46,835 nt of DNA from Methylococcaceae bacterium (GCA_030627265.1 DAOUSK010000003.1:1-46835); one strand, 5' to 3'; positions 1 through 8,363 are shown, numbered from the stretch's first letter. The notes: generated by a model not told the origin, from the sequence alone. Numbers and translations: made by a program.

Positions 1-650
1 AAAATGTTTTTACTGAAGGCATTACTGAAATCACTCGTGAAGATGTCGAATATGCAGGCGAACTAGGCTACCGTATTAAACATTTAGGAATTGCTAGAAA
101 AACCGACAAAGGCATTGAATTAAGAGTACACCCTACTCTGATCCCTGAACGTCGTTTAATTGCTAATGTTGATGGCGTTATGAATGCGGTCCTTGTTCAA
201 GCTGATGCAGTAGGCCCTACTTTATATTATGGTGCTGGTGCTGGTGCTGAAGCAACTGCTTCTGCTGTTGTCGCTGATGTTGTTGATGTCGTGCGCGCTT
301 TATCTTTAGATTCAAGTAATCGCATTCCTGCTCTTGGCTTTCAAGAGTCAGCAATTGTTGATACACCTATTCTAGCGCCTGAAGAAATACAAACTGCTTA
401 TTACCTTCGGTTAACAGTTGAAGATAAACCAGGCGCATTGGCTGACATCACCAATATTTTAGCTAAACAAAATATCAGCATTGAAGCGATCATTCAAAAA
501 GAACCGCGTCATGGAGAAACAAATCTTCCTGTTATTATGCTGACTCAACGCACAGTAGAAAAAGAAATGAATACCGCTATTTCTGCTATCGAAAAATTAT
601 CATCTGTTACTGGACAAGTAACACGTATCCGTCTTGAAACATTAGGTTAA
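1..650 (+). CDS. hom: Homoserine dehydrogenase, C-terminal part (5' end outside window)
   Basis: This is the NAD(P)-dependent enzyme that reduces aspartate semialdehyde to homoserine, the branch point to threonine and methionine. The reading frame is open from base 3 to the TAA at 648-650, so the gene enters from the left and about 215 C-terminal residues are seen. The visible part holds the end of the catalytic domain (ITREDVEYAGELGYRIK, then the PTLIP and VDGVMNAV segments and the glycine-rich YYGAGAGAEATASAV stretch). A C-terminal ACT domain follows (YYLRLTVEDKPGALADI), the usual threonine-sensing module of the roughly 435-residue bacterial form. thrC starts 5 bp downstream, so the two form a hom-thrC operon. 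An ATG at 180 is internal and is not a start. Confidence 0.95.
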   Translation, partial: NVFTEGITEITREDVEYAGELGYRIKHLGIARKTDKGIELRVHPTLIPERRLIANVDGVMNAVLVQADAVGPTLYYGAGAGAEATASAVVADVVDVVRALSLDSSNRIPALGFQESAIVDTPILAPEEIQTAYYLRLTVEDKPGALADITNILAKQNISIEAIIQKEPRHGETNLPVIMLTQRTVEKEMNTAISAIEKLSSVTGQVTRIRLETLG

Positions 651-655
651 ATATC

Positions 656-1750
656 ATGGCAACTCATAAACGCTACACTGGATTAATTGAACACTACAGG
701 GATCGTCTTCCTGTTAGCGATTCAACTCGTATTATCAGCTTAGGTGAAGGTAACACTCCCCTTATTAAACTAGAAAACATCCCTAGATTAATTGGCAAAA
801 ATGTTGAAATTTACGTTAAATATGAAGGCTTAAACCCAACCGGCTCTTTTAAAGATCGCGGCATGAGCATGGCAGTTACCAAAGCAGTAGAAGATGGTAG
901 CCAAGCTATTATTTGCGCCTCTACAGGTAATACATCAGCAGCAGCGGCAGCTTATGCTGTACGTGCTGGAATCCGAGCTTTCGTGCTTATTCCTGAAGGC
1001 AAGATTGCGCAAGGGAAATTAGCCCAAACGCTTATGTATGGCGCTGAAATCATTCAAATCAAAGGTAACTTTGACGAAGGCATGAGTTTAGTTAAACAAG
1101 TCGCTGAACATGCGCCCGTTACTATTGTTAACTCAATTAACCCTTTTAGAATTGAAGGCCAAAAAACAGCCGCTTTTGAAATTGTTGATGAACTAGGTAA
1201 AGCACCTGATTTTCATTGCTTACCGGTTGGAAATGCTGGAAATATCACGGCTTATTGGAAAGGTTACAGCGAGTATGCAACAGAAACAAATGGCCTAGCC
1301 GCTGTTTCTAATAACCGCCCTGTCATGTGTGGCTATCAAGCCGCCGGTTCCGCTCCTTTTACCGCTGGAAAAATGATTGATAACCCTGAAACAGTTGCCA
1401 CTGCAATTCGTATTGGGCATCCTCAATCTTGGGATTTAGCTTGGAATGTACATAAAGAATCAGGTGGTTGGTTTGATAGCTTTGCTGATGAGAAAATCTT
1501 AGCAGCACAAAAAATGCTCTCTGCTTACGAAGGTATTTTCTGCGAGCCAGCTTCTGCAACCTCACTAGCAGGTGCTATTAGCGATATCGCTTCTGGAAAA
1601 ATTCCTGAAGGCAGTACGATTGTTTGCACCTTAACTGGAAATGGATTAAAAGATCCTGATACAGCAATTAGCCAGTGCACTGATGAACACCCTGTTTCAA
1701 TTGACGCATCATTAGATGCGGTTAAAAAAGCTATTTTAGACAATATGTAA
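656..1750 (+). CDS. thrC: Threonine synthase
   Basis: Pyridoxal-phosphate enzyme that turns O-phosphohomoserine into threonine, the last step of the pathway whose earlier enzyme is encoded just upstream. The 364-residue length matches the short bacterial class. The PLP lysine lies in the NPTGSFKDRGM motif near residue 60. The ASTGNTSAAAAAYA phosphate-binding segment and the LPVGNAGNITAYWKGY segment are both typical of fold-type II enzymes. The ATG at 656 follows the hom stop by 5 bp without a clear Shine-Dalgarno sequence, so translational coupling is likely. A hairpin at 1785-1808 lies 35 bp after the stop. Confidence 0.96.
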   Translation: MATHKRYTGLIEHYRDRLPVSDSTRIISLGEGNTPLIKLENIPRLIGKNVEIYVKYEGLNPTGSFKDRGMSMAVTKAVEDGSQAIICASTGNTSAAAAAYAVRAGIRAFVLIPEGKIAQGKLAQTLMYGAEIIQIKGNFDEGMSLVKQVAEHAPVTIVNSINPFRIEGQKTAAFEIVDELGKAPDFHCLPVGNAGNITAYWKGYSEYATETNGLAAVSNNRPVMCGYQAAGSAPFTAGKMIDNPETVATAIRIGHPQSWDLAWNVHKESGGWFDSFADEKILAAQKMLSAYEGIFCEPASATSLAGAISDIASGKIPEGSTIVCTLTGNGLKDPDTAISQCTDEHPVSIDASLDAVKKAILDNM

Positions 1751-1784
1751 TAAATAGGCTTTAGAGTCGATAATTTAGTCAGAT

Positions 1785-1808
1785 TTATTCCTGCTTACGC
1801 AGGAATAA
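1785..1808. repeat. Short palindrome downstream of thrC
   Basis: A perfect 10-bp inverted repeat (TTATTCCTGC and GCAGGAATAA) surrounds a TTAC loop. It lies between thrC (+) and the convergent DUF389 gene (-). No T-run follows on either strand, so it is a weak candidate for an intrinsic terminator. It looks more like the short REP-type palindromes scattered in intergenic regions of many proteobacteria. Only this copy was seen in the window. Confidence 0.55.
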
Positions 1809-1946
1809 GTCGCGATTAACATCAGCTCATTTACCTACTAAACAATTTATAAAACTCCAGTTCGTCCTCTACCTCGTCAATAATTTAACGACTGTCTAGA
1901 TAAAATCTATCGCACTACTTTTCAGGCAAGCCCTAACAGCTTTTCT

Positions 1947-3878
1947 TTACTGTTTAAAATATCCTTCCGTTACCAGTCGCACCGAAAAATCAACAACCAC
2001 CGTTTGACCCAGTTTTTTAGCAATATGCTGTTCAAATAATGACAACATTTTTTGGTCAGGCAACCGCGTACTAACCAACTCACCACTGATTTTTAATGGA
2101 TCCCCTAAGCCTACTTTAATATTACGTAATTTTTGCTGTTGATTATTAATATGATAAGTATGGCTCAGTAGTTGTTGCTGAACAGCAGCGATTTTTTGCA
2201 TGTTTGAAAATGATAAAAATAACGGCACAGAAATAATAGAGACCATTAAAACTGAAATGACAATGCCTTTTTTTGCCCGTGAAAAAGGGGCAAAACCAAT
2301 AAACATAAATGACACGCCCGCTGCCATAATGATGCCTGTTAAGTTGGTTAAAAACAGCAGCATAGCACCATAAAATATTTCATAATTCAACCAACCAATG
2401 CCAATACCAGAAACGCATAAAGGCGGCACTAACGCCACTGCGATTGCAACTCCCGGCAAACTTTTAGCAATATTTTCTCTAGCATTAGCAAATGCGCCAG
2501 CCACACCAGAAAGCAACGCCACCAACAAATCAAGCGTCGACGGGTGCAAGCGCCCCTCTATTTCGTTAGTCACATCTTGAAATGGCAACAAATAGGCCAT
2601 CAAAGCGGATAATGAAAGTGCAATGAACATGCCTATCAACAAGGTAGCAATTGAACGCCGACTTAAATCATCATCCGAACGTAAGACCCCCATAGATAAT
2701 GCGATAATCGGTGCCATTAGTGGAGCTAATACCATTGCACCTATCACAATAGAAGGGCTATTTAAAAACAAACCAAGTGTTGCCAGCAATACACTTAATA
2801 TCATCAACAAAATATAGGTACTACTGGTACTAGCACTTTCTTTGAGCGACAAGAATAAGTCTTTAAAATCAGACTCCAGCGCACGAGGGAAAAATGGCAA
2901 GGTCTTACTTAGGTATTTTATTCGACTATCCTGTTGTGGCAATTGCTCACAACTAACATTTTCTTTATCATCGGTAAATTTCTGACTTTCTCTAAAGCTA
3001 TCACCCGCATTCACCTGTACTCCGTCACTGATTGTTTCTATCAATAACTCACGCGCAGTCAATGGCTTATCATTCACTAAATAATGCGTATCATCGGGCG
3101 TTTTAATCGTTAATGCGGCTGTGCGAATATAACCCAACTGCTGAGGTAAGGTTTTATTTTGGGATGGAATTAATGACCACGATGAAAACCGCAGATAAGA
3201 CAAAATAGAGTGTGGTGCAAATAATGCCACGGAAATTCGCCGATCTCTTAAAGAAACAGACTCTTTAAATAAGTCAGTCAGCGCCCCACTTTTATGAAAA
3301 TCCAACAGCACCATGCCTGTAATCGCCGTAGAGACCGTTTTTCCTTTTTCTGTTATTAAGGTGACAGGATGTGGAGCTAAAGAAAAGGCATGAATAAAAC
3401 GCTTTAGCTTAAATTCAATTTTATGCCAGCCCTTGCATTCATTACTATCGTCGATAAACTCGGTCATAGTGGTCTGGTTTTCCAAGTTAACACCATTGGT
3501 GATCACTTCACCATTACACATGATAATGTCTATAAACAATGGTTCATCATGCAAAGCAACTTCAAAACATTCATCAAAGTCAGAAGGTAAATCCAGTGTC
3601 TTAAAAAACTGACTAAACGTATCATTCTTTATCGGTAAAAACCCCAATGACAGTTTTTGCTGCTCTGCAAACAACAAGACCTGCGGGTAGTCTTTTTGCT
3701 CTACCCATAACAATGCATGATTAAAATCATTACCCGGATGAATAGATGACAACTCGGCCAATTTAATGACACTTAATTCTATTCCATTCTCAGTAATGAG
3801 CGCATGAGATACAACATGATCTAACTGATTTTCCTGACTTGGCGAGTAAATCAGATATATTTTCTTGAATACAGTCAT
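1947..3878 (-). CDS. DUF389 (TIGR00341-type) membrane protein with lipid-kinase-like N-terminal region
   Basis: Protein of 643 residues and unknown function. The C-terminal half (about 340-580) has several hydrophobic segments with the DUF389 pattern: a helix around LLMILSVLLATLGLF, then the conserved NSPSIVIGAMVLAPLMAPI stretch, a helix around LLIGMFIALSLSALMAYLL, and the segment beginning AIAVALVPPLCVSGIG. The N-terminal half resembles the diacylglycerol-kinase/YegS fold: GFLPIKNDTFSQFFKTLDLP near residues 79-98 lines up with the family's PLGTGNDFAR...GIP, followed by FIDIIMCNGEVITN, which parallels the IDLG-VNG-FLN strand. The classic GGDGT nucleotide loop is not visible, so the kinase-like part may be inactive. 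It stands alone, with a terminator (3987-4027) separating it from tatD. The kinase relationship is my reading of motifs, not a search result. Confidence 0.8.
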   Translation of the reverse strand: MTVFKKIYLIYSPSQENQLDHVVSHALITENGIELSVIKLAELSSIHPGNDFNHALLWVEQKDYPQVLLFAEQQKLSLGFLPIKNDTFSQFFKTLDLPSDFDECFEVALHDEPLFIDIIMCNGEVITNGVNLENQTTMTEFIDDSNECKGWHKIEFKLKRFIHAFSLAPHPVTLITEKGKTVSTAITGMVLLDFHKSGALTDLFKESVSLRDRRISVALFAPHSILSYLRFSSWSLIPSQNKTLPQQLGYIRTAALTIKTPDDTHYLVNDKPLTARELLIETISDGVQVNAGDSFRESQKFTDDKENVSCEQLPQQDSRIKYLSKTLPFFPRALESDFKDLFLSLKESASTSSTYILLMILSVLLATLGLFLNSPSIVIGAMVLAPLMAPIIALSMGVLRSDDDLSRRSIATLLIGMFIALSLSALMAYLLPFQDVTNEIEGRLHPSTLDLLVALLSGVAGAFANARENIAKSLPGVAIAVALVPPLCVSGIGIGWLNYEIFYGAMLLFLTNLTGIIMAAGVSFMFIGFAPFSRAKKGIVISVLMVSIISVPLFLSFSNMQKIAAVQQQLLSHTYHINNQQQKLRNIKVGLGDPLKISGELVSTRLPDQKMLSLFEQHIAKKLGQTVVVDFSVRLVTEGYFKQ

Positions 3879-3986
3879 ATAGGAATATTAGCGCTGGCAT
3901 TAAAGCTCTTAAGTTTACAGGAATATTACATTTAGGCACACCCTGTCATACTTCTTGGTATTGTTAAACTCACATTACTTCTCGAC

Positions 3987-4027
3987 AAAAAAAAGGGAAA
4001 ATAACTCATGTTATTTTCCCTTTTTTT
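3987..4027 (-). terminator. Rho-independent terminator after tatD
   Basis: An A-rich/T-rich hairpin: AGGGAAAATAA pairs with TTATTTTCCCT around the loop CTCATG, and runs of seven to eight A or T flank both sides. It works in either direction by sequence. Its position 34 bp after the tatD stop fits termination of tatD on the minus strand. Confidence 0.85.
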
Positions 4028-4060
4028 ATCATTTGAAAGCAATCCTAATGACTTTTTAGG

Positions 4061-4834
4061 CTAAGCCCCTTTAAATAAGCGCTTAAAATTTTCATTAGCT
4101 TGCTTTTCTACCACCTCAACAGACACCCCTCTTAAATCGGCTACATGCTGAGCAACCTGCTTTACATACATAGGATAGTTAGGTTTACCTCTAAATGGCA
4201 CAGGCGCTAAATAAGGTGAGTCTGTTTCTATTAAATATCGGTCGCTAGGTACTTTTTTCGCTGCATCATGCACTGCGTGTGCATTTTTAAAGCTGACAAT
4301 CCCTGAAAAAGAAATATAAAAATTCAAATCCATTGCTTGCTGAGCAAAATCCCAGTCTTCAGTAAAGCAGTGAATCACACCGCCCACTTCTTGCGCATTC
4401 TGTTCTTTTAAAATTCTAAGCGTATCTTCCTTTGCTTCTCTGGTATGAACAATCAAAGGTTTTTGTGTTTGTTTAGCAGCTTGGATATGATTAGCAAAAC
4501 GCTCATGCTGCCATGTTAAATCACCCTCACTACGAAAATAATCTAAACCTGTTTCCCCAATTGCAATAACGCGTGGGTTCGCAGCTAGTTCAATTAATTC
4601 ATCTGCACTAGGGTCTTGCCCTTCAGTGACATTTGGGTGAACACCCACAGATAAAGAAATATTCTTATAGGGCTCAATTAACTCAAACATAGCTGGGTAG
4701 GCTTCTAAATCAATGCTAATGCATAACATTTGCTCAATGTTTTGCTCTGTTGCTGCCTGCATAAATTTTGAGAAATCATTTTGATAAGGCGTGAGATCAA
4801 TTTTGTCTAAATGACAGTGTGAGTCTATTAGCAT
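4061..4834 (-). CDS. tatD: TatD-family metal-dependent hydrolase (DNase)
   Basis: A 257-residue TIM-barrel metallohydrolase of the TatD/YcfH/YjjV family; characterised members are Mg-dependent deoxyribonucleases. The N-terminal metal-binding motif is DSHCHLD (residues 4-10). The catalytic Glu lies in AIGETGLDYFR, further metal ligands in IVHTREA and VIHCF, and the last Asp in LIETDSPYLAP. Length and motif order are normal. The gene starts 47 bp after the last tRNA of the upstream cluster on the same strand, so read-through from the tRNA promoter is possible. In many gammaproteobacteria a tatD paralogue (YcfH) is near holB; here it is next to tRNA genes, so the exact paralogue is uncertain. 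Confidence 0.9.
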   Translation of the reverse strand: MLIDSHCHLDKIDLTPYQNDFSKFMQAATEQNIEQMLCISIDLEAYPAMFELIEPYKNISLSVGVHPNVTEGQDPSADELIELAANPRVIAIGETGLDYFRSEGDLTWQHERFANHIQAAKQTQKPLIVHTREAKEDTLRILKEQNAQEVGGVIHCFTEDWDFAQQAMDLNFYISFSGIVSFKNAHAVHDAAKKVPSDRYLIETDSPYLAPVPFRGKPNYPMYVKQVAQHVADLRGVSVEVVEKQANENFKRLFKGA

Positions 4835-4881
4835 TTTATATCGTGAGGATTAGTCTTGAGAGTTATCTAGGTAATAAATTA

Positions 4882-4956
4882 TGGAGCGGGAAACGAGGTT
4901 CGAACTCGCGACCCCAACCTTGGCAAGGTTGTGCTCTACCGCTGAGCTATTCCCGC
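4882..4956 (-). tRNA. tRNA-Gly (GCC), copy 1
   Basis: A 75-nt cloverleaf with an encoded CCA end. The acceptor stem is GCGGGAA/TTCCCGC with discriminator T, the anticodon loop is TTGCCAA (anticodon GCC), and the T-arm contains GTTCGAAC. It is identical to the copy at 5094-5168. It is the last gene of the Gly-Cys-Gly cluster, 47 bp before tatD. Confidence 0.97.
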
Positions 4957-4969
4957 ATATAATTTTTTT

Positions 4970-5043
4970 TGGAGGCTACTGGCGGAATCGAACCGCCCTA
5001 GATGGATTTGCAATCCACTGCATAACCGATTTGCTAAGTAGCC
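4970..5043 (-). tRNA. tRNA-Cys (GCA)
   Basis: A 74-nt cloverleaf with encoded CCA. The acceptor stem is GGCTACT/AGTAGCC with discriminator T, as expected for tRNA-Cys (U73). The anticodon loop TTGCAAA carries GCA and the T-arm has GGTTCGATTCC. It lies between two identical tRNA-Gly genes; only 13 bp separate it from the Gly copy at 4882-4956. Confidence 0.97.
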
Positions 5044-5056
5044 TTTTCTAATACAT

Positions 5057-5083
5057 AAAAAAGCCGCGAATAATCGCGGCTTT
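5057..5083 (-). terminator. Terminator-like hairpin inside the tRNA cluster
   Basis: On the minus strand AAAGCCGCG pairs perfectly with CGCGGCTTT around the loop ATTATT, and the stem ends in a run of T. It lies 10 bp after the first tRNA-Gly and 13 bp before tRNA-Cys. It has the form of an intrinsic terminator, yet two tRNAs lie beyond it. It may be a partial terminator or a processing signal. Confidence 0.75.
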
Positions 5084-5093
5084 CAGTATTTTT

Positions 5094-5168
5094 TGGAGCG
5101 GGAAACGAGGTTCGAACTCGCGACCCCAACCTTGGCAAGGTTGTGCTCTACCGCTGAGCTATTCCCGC
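5094..5168 (-). tRNA. tRNA-Gly (GCC), copy 2 (promoter-proximal)
   Basis: A 75-nt tRNA identical in sequence to the copy at 4882-4956, with anticodon GCC and encoded CCA. It is the first gene of the cluster. The promoter at 5184-5211 would start transcription only a few bases before the mature 5' end, so the 5' leader for RNase P must be very short. Confidence 0.97.
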
Positions 5169-5183
5169 TCTGAAAGAAACCCC

Positions 5184-5211
5184 ATTATAGGGGATTTCAG
5201 AATACTGTCAA
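5184..5211 (-). promoter_or_regulatory. Strong sigma70 promoter of the tRNA cluster
   Basis: Reading the minus strand, a perfect -35 TTGACA (5206-5211) and a perfect -10 TATAAT (5184-5189) are separated by 16 bp. Start of transcription is expected near 5176-5178, about 8-10 nt before the first tRNA-Gly. Both hexamers match consensus exactly, as is usual for stable RNA genes. Confidence 0.88.
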
Positions 5212-5223
5212 CAAATAACTAAC

Positions 5224-5730
5224 CTAGTTTAAGTTATTTTTAAGTGTCCAGCCTTTAACACCTTGACGACAATCAGCAATTTCTTGATTTATTTCAACTT
5301 GAACAAACATTTGCGGTGTTCCGAAGGCATCTTGAAATCCACGCACAGTCACTGAAGTTCCCACAGGTGCATTACAAGTCACATCATCATCATTATCAAA
5401 TGCCGACATTTGACCAGGAATTTTTAAAATTTTAAGTGATATATCAATGGCCTCTAATGAATTAGGTGCTTGTAAAGTATGAATACTTCCTAAAGACATG
5501 TCCGCTTGTTTATGCTGACCTACCTCACCCTCATCACCAGATAACATAAATAAAACTATCGTGACGATAACTCCAGCAATTCCACCAAAAAATAGAGTTG
5601 GATTTTCATTTTTTAACTTTAATAAAAAGGGGACTGAATTTTCTATCGCTTCTTCCACTACTTCTACAGCTTCCTCAGCAACTTTCTCTACTGTCTCAGC
5701 GATTGTTTCATTTTCTTTTTCTTCACTCAT
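5224..5730 (-). CDS. Single-helix envelope protein of unknown function
   Basis: A 168-residue protein I do not recognise. Residues 1-35 are acidic and repetitive (runs such as VEKVAEEAVEVVEEAIE), probably an amphipathic or coiled helix. One membrane segment follows (FFGGIAGVIVTIVLFML, about 48-64). The rest, about 65-168, is predicted to lie outside the membrane and has two cysteines (VTCNAPVG and IADCRQG) that could form a disulfide. The tail GTSVTVRGFQDAFGTPQMFVQVEI ending in GVKGWTL resembles a small SH3-like beta domain. A strong Shine-Dalgarno (GAGGAG) precedes the ATG at 5730. It seems to be a single-gene unit. Confidence 0.75.
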   Translation of the reverse strand: MSEEKENETIAETVEKVAEEAVEVVEEAIENSVPFLLKLKNENPTLFFGGIAGVIVTIVLFMLSGDEGEVGQHKQADMSLGSIHTLQAPNSLEAIDISLKILKIPGQMSAFDNDDDVTCNAPVGTSVTVRGFQDAFGTPQMFVQVEINQEIADCRQGVKGWTLKNNLN

Positions 5731-5865
5731 TGGAACTCCTCAATTTATTTTTCAATTTTTTATTATTATCATTAGCTAAGGATCGATAATTCAGCTAAAC
5801 CACCCACTATTTTACTGCTTTTTTCATTCTTTATCTTATATTTTAAATAACAAAAAATAAAGCAA

Positions 5866-6657
5866 CTAGCCTTTTCTCTTCATCATCCCTTTAGATGGGT
5901 TATACCCTATGATAGCAATGATTAAAAATATCGCAAATGCTAATATTGTCGCCAATGCCGCTTCTTGGTTTATTTGCCCATAAAGTGCAAATCGTAAAAA
6001 TTCTACTGCTTGCGTGAAGGGATTGTACTTCGCTATCGAATATAATATTTGACTTGATTCTTGTAATTTCCACAAAGGGTAAAGCGCACTAGACATAAAA
6101 AACATAGGGAAAATCACAAAATTCATTACCCCTGCAAAATTTTCCAGCTGTTTAATAAAGGCAGACAATAACAAACCCAATGCACCCAGCATTAAACCTG
6201 TCAAAATTAAGGCAGGTAATATCCACAAATACCCTTCTACCGGGGGCTGAATATCATAAAACCAGGCAATCGCTAAAAAAACATAAACTTGCAAGATAGA
6301 AACGAACACACCTGCCAACAGCTTACTGACTAAAAGAAACCAACGCGGCAACGGGCTCACTAACAAAATACGCATACTGCCCATCTCTCGATCATAAACC
6401 ATTGATAAGGAGCTTTGCATGCCATTAAATAGTTGAATCATACCGATTAGACCGGGGGTAATATAAACCTCGTACATAATATAGGTATCGTACGGTGGAA
6501 TAATGGCAATCCCTAAAGCCGCTCTAAAACCGGCAGCAAAAACAAATAACCAAACAAGGGGACGTACTAATGCCGACAAAAAACGTTCTTTTTGTTTTAC
6601 AAAACGGAATAATTCACGAAAAACAATTCCCCACAAAGCAAACCAATAATGAGCCAC
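5866..6657 (-). CDS. ABC-2 type permease of the PQQ-associated ABC set
   Basis: A 263-residue integral membrane protein with about six hydrophobic segments, typical of ABC-2 type permeases (NodJ/YadH-like). The stretch PLPRWFLLVSKLLAGVFVSI is the conserved ABC-2 motif between the second and third helices. The start codon lies 1 bp after the stop of the ATPase gene upstream, so both are made from one message. It closes the operon substrate-binding protein, beta-propeller, ATPase, permease. In known genomes this four-gene set accompanies PQQ-dependent alcohol dehydrogenases (pedABC-like annotation), but its substrate is not established. No terminator was seen in 5731-5865. Confidence 0.88.
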   Translation of the reverse strand: MAHYWFALWGIVFRELFRFVKQKERFLSALVRPLVWLFVFAAGFRAALGIAIIPPYDTYIMYEVYITPGLIGMIQLFNGMQSSLSMVYDREMGSMRILLVSPLPRWFLLVSKLLAGVFVSILQVYVFLAIAWFYDIQPPVEGYLWILPALILTGLMLGALGLLLSAFIKQLENFAGVMNFVIFPMFFMSSALYPLWKLQESSQILYSIAKYNPFTQAVEFLRFALYGQINQEAALATILAFAIFLIIAIIGYNPSKGMMKRKG

Positions 6658-6658
6658 G

Positions 6659-7396
6659 CTATTTACCTCGACTATTTGTTAATGTAATAAATGCTTGGCT
6701 GAGTGATTCTGTTGCTGTTTTTTGTATAATTTCAGCTCTCGTTCCCTCTGCCTTAACCCTACCTTGGTGAATCAGAATGATTTTATCGTTTTCCAGCACT
6801 TCATCCATTAAATGCGTTGCCCAAAGCACAGCCAAACCTGTTTGCTTACATAATTCATGTACATGCGTAACAATAGACTCTCGACTTGCTATATCCAAAC
6901 CGACCGTCGGCTCATCCAATAAAAGTAATTTAGGTTGATGCATCAATGCGCGTGCAATTTCTACTCGCCGCCGATGCCCCCCATTAAGCAATCGCACCAA
7001 TTCATTTTGGCGCTCAAACATATCAAGCTGCTCTAGCTGCTGCTGAATTAAAATTTTAGCTTTTTTACGTGATATCCCTTGCAGCGCAGCATGGTAAAGT
7101 AAATTTTGCTTAACACTTAAATCTAAATCTAAAGTCGTCTGTTGAAAAACAACCCCTAATTGAGCTAGCGCTTTTAAAGGCTGGGCTTTAATATCAATAC
7201 CCGCCAATCTAATATTATTTTTATCTTGGTCATACAAGCGCGTTATTAATGAAAAAAGTGTCGATTTTCCCGCACCGTTAGGCCCCAATAAAAAACTACA
7301 CTGCCCCACCTCTACATTAAAAGTTAAGCCATGTAAGACTTGCTTCTTTCCATAAGAGAAATCAAGTTGATTAATTTCCAAAGCCGCTATAGTCAT
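6659..7396 (-). CDS. ABC transporter ATPase of the PQQ-associated set
   Basis: A 245-residue nucleotide-binding subunit. Walker A is GPNGAGKST (about 38-46), the Q-loop is VVFQQTTLD, Walker B is LLLLDEPTVGLD and the switch histidine is in WATHLMDE. The signature motif reads LNGGHRRRVEIARAL, not LSGGQ; a His instead of Gln is characteristic of this subfamily, while Asn instead of Ser is unusual. The ATG overlaps the stop of the beta-propeller gene (ATGA). It powers the adjacent permease. Confidence 0.9.
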   Translation of the reverse strand: MTIAALEINQLDFSYGKKQVLHGLTFNVEVGQCSFLLGPNGAGKSTLFSLITRLYDQDKNNIRLAGIDIKAQPLKALAQLGVVFQQTTLDLDLSVKQNLLYHAALQGISRKKAKILIQQQLEQLDMFERQNELVRLLNGGHRRRVEIARALMHQPKLLLLDEPTVGLDIASRESIVTHVHELCKQTGLAVLWATHLMDEVLENDKIILIHQGRVKAEGTRAEIIQKTATESLSQAFITLTNSRGK

Positions 7397-8355
7397 TTTT
7401 TAACCGCCAAACCCCAAGGGTAACGTCCAACAGCAATCGACTTGGTCACTTTATGAGTCTGCGTATCAATCAGTGAAATATCATGACTGACACCATTTGT
7501 TGTATATAAGCGCTCTTGCTTTGGTGAAAAAGCTAAATTCCACACTCGTGCACCCACCAATAAATATTTTTCAACTTCATAGGTTTGTGCATTAACAACC
7601 GCGACTCGATTGGCAGGGCCTAACGCAACATAAGCCCAGTTTTGCTCTGCATCTATCACCACTCCAACAGGTTGAATTTTTTCTTGCCCTACCGCCGGAA
7701 TTGCAAAGCGTATGGTTTGTGTGATTTCTTTTGTCGCAACATCAATCACCATTGCGGTACTATTCATTTCTGATGTAACCCACAGCTGCTTGCCATCTGC
7801 CGTAAAACTAAGCGCACGAGGTCGAGGGTCGACTAATGTATTGGCTTTTATCTCTAATGTTTTTGCATCAATCCAGTGCACCATATTGGTTGTTTCTGAA
7901 GCACTAACAATCCATTCATTATTCGGGCTAACCGCTATTCCTTCAGGCTCCACACCAACAGGGACTGTTTTTTCTGCTTTATTCTCAGCCAAATTGATGA
8001 CTGTAATTTGATTGTCATCCTCATTAGACACATACATCCTTGTTCCTTCAGAATTAATGGCAAACGTTTCTGGGTCTTCTCCTGACGGTAACCTAGCGAC
8101 CACCTTTAAAGTCTCTGTATCCACGACAATAACAGTATCATCATCACTCGTTGCAATATAAAGGTGTTTTTGATCAGGGCTCAATGCAATCCCGCGTGGT
8201 CTTTGCCCAATTTCAACCGTTTTAACTAACTTCCCTGCAATAGGATCAACAATAGCAATGGCATTATCTTTCTCCAGGGTAACAAAAATAGTTTCTGAAT
8301 AACTTATGCTGGAACACAAAAGCAAGCCGATGCTTAAACTAAATCTCAATTTCAT
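7393..8355 (-). CDS. PQQ-catabolism-associated YVTN beta-propeller protein
   Basis: A 320-residue periplasmic protein. It starts at the ATG at 8355 (an AGGAAA ribosome site lies 5 bp upstream), with a signal peptide (MKLRFSLSIGLLLCSSISYS). The mature part is a seven-bladed beta-propeller built of roughly 42-residue repeats of YVTN type: TVEIGQRPRGIALSPDQKHL, then ARLPSGEDPETFAINSEG, TVPVGVEPEGIAVSPNNEW and later copies to KSIAVGRYPWGLAVKK. The family (TIGR03866-type) occurs with the ABC set next to PQQ alcohol dehydrogenase loci. Its role is unproven; a periplasmic sensing or docking part is plausible. An upstream in-frame TTG at 8373 is less likely. Confidence 0.88.
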   Translation of the reverse strand: MKLRFSLSIGLLLCSSISYSETIFVTLEKDNAIAIVDPIAGKLVKTVEIGQRPRGIALSPDQKHLYIATSDDDTVIVVDTETLKVVARLPSGEDPETFAINSEGTRMYVSNEDDNQITVINLAENKAEKTVPVGVEPEGIAVSPNNEWIVSASETTNMVHWIDAKTLEIKANTLVDPRPRALSFTADGKQLWVTSEMNSTAMVIDVATKEITQTIRFAIPAVGQEKIQPVGVVIDAEQNWAYVALGPANRVAVVNAQTYEVEKYLLVGARVWNLAFSPKQERLYTTNGVSHDISLIDTQTHKVTKSIAVGRYPWGLAVKK

Positions 8356-8363
8356 AATGTTTC

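Noticed and set aside
180-650. Independent ACT-domain protein starting at 180
   Set aside because: The frame is open to base 3 and continues a homoserine dehydrogenase, so the ATG at 180 is internal.
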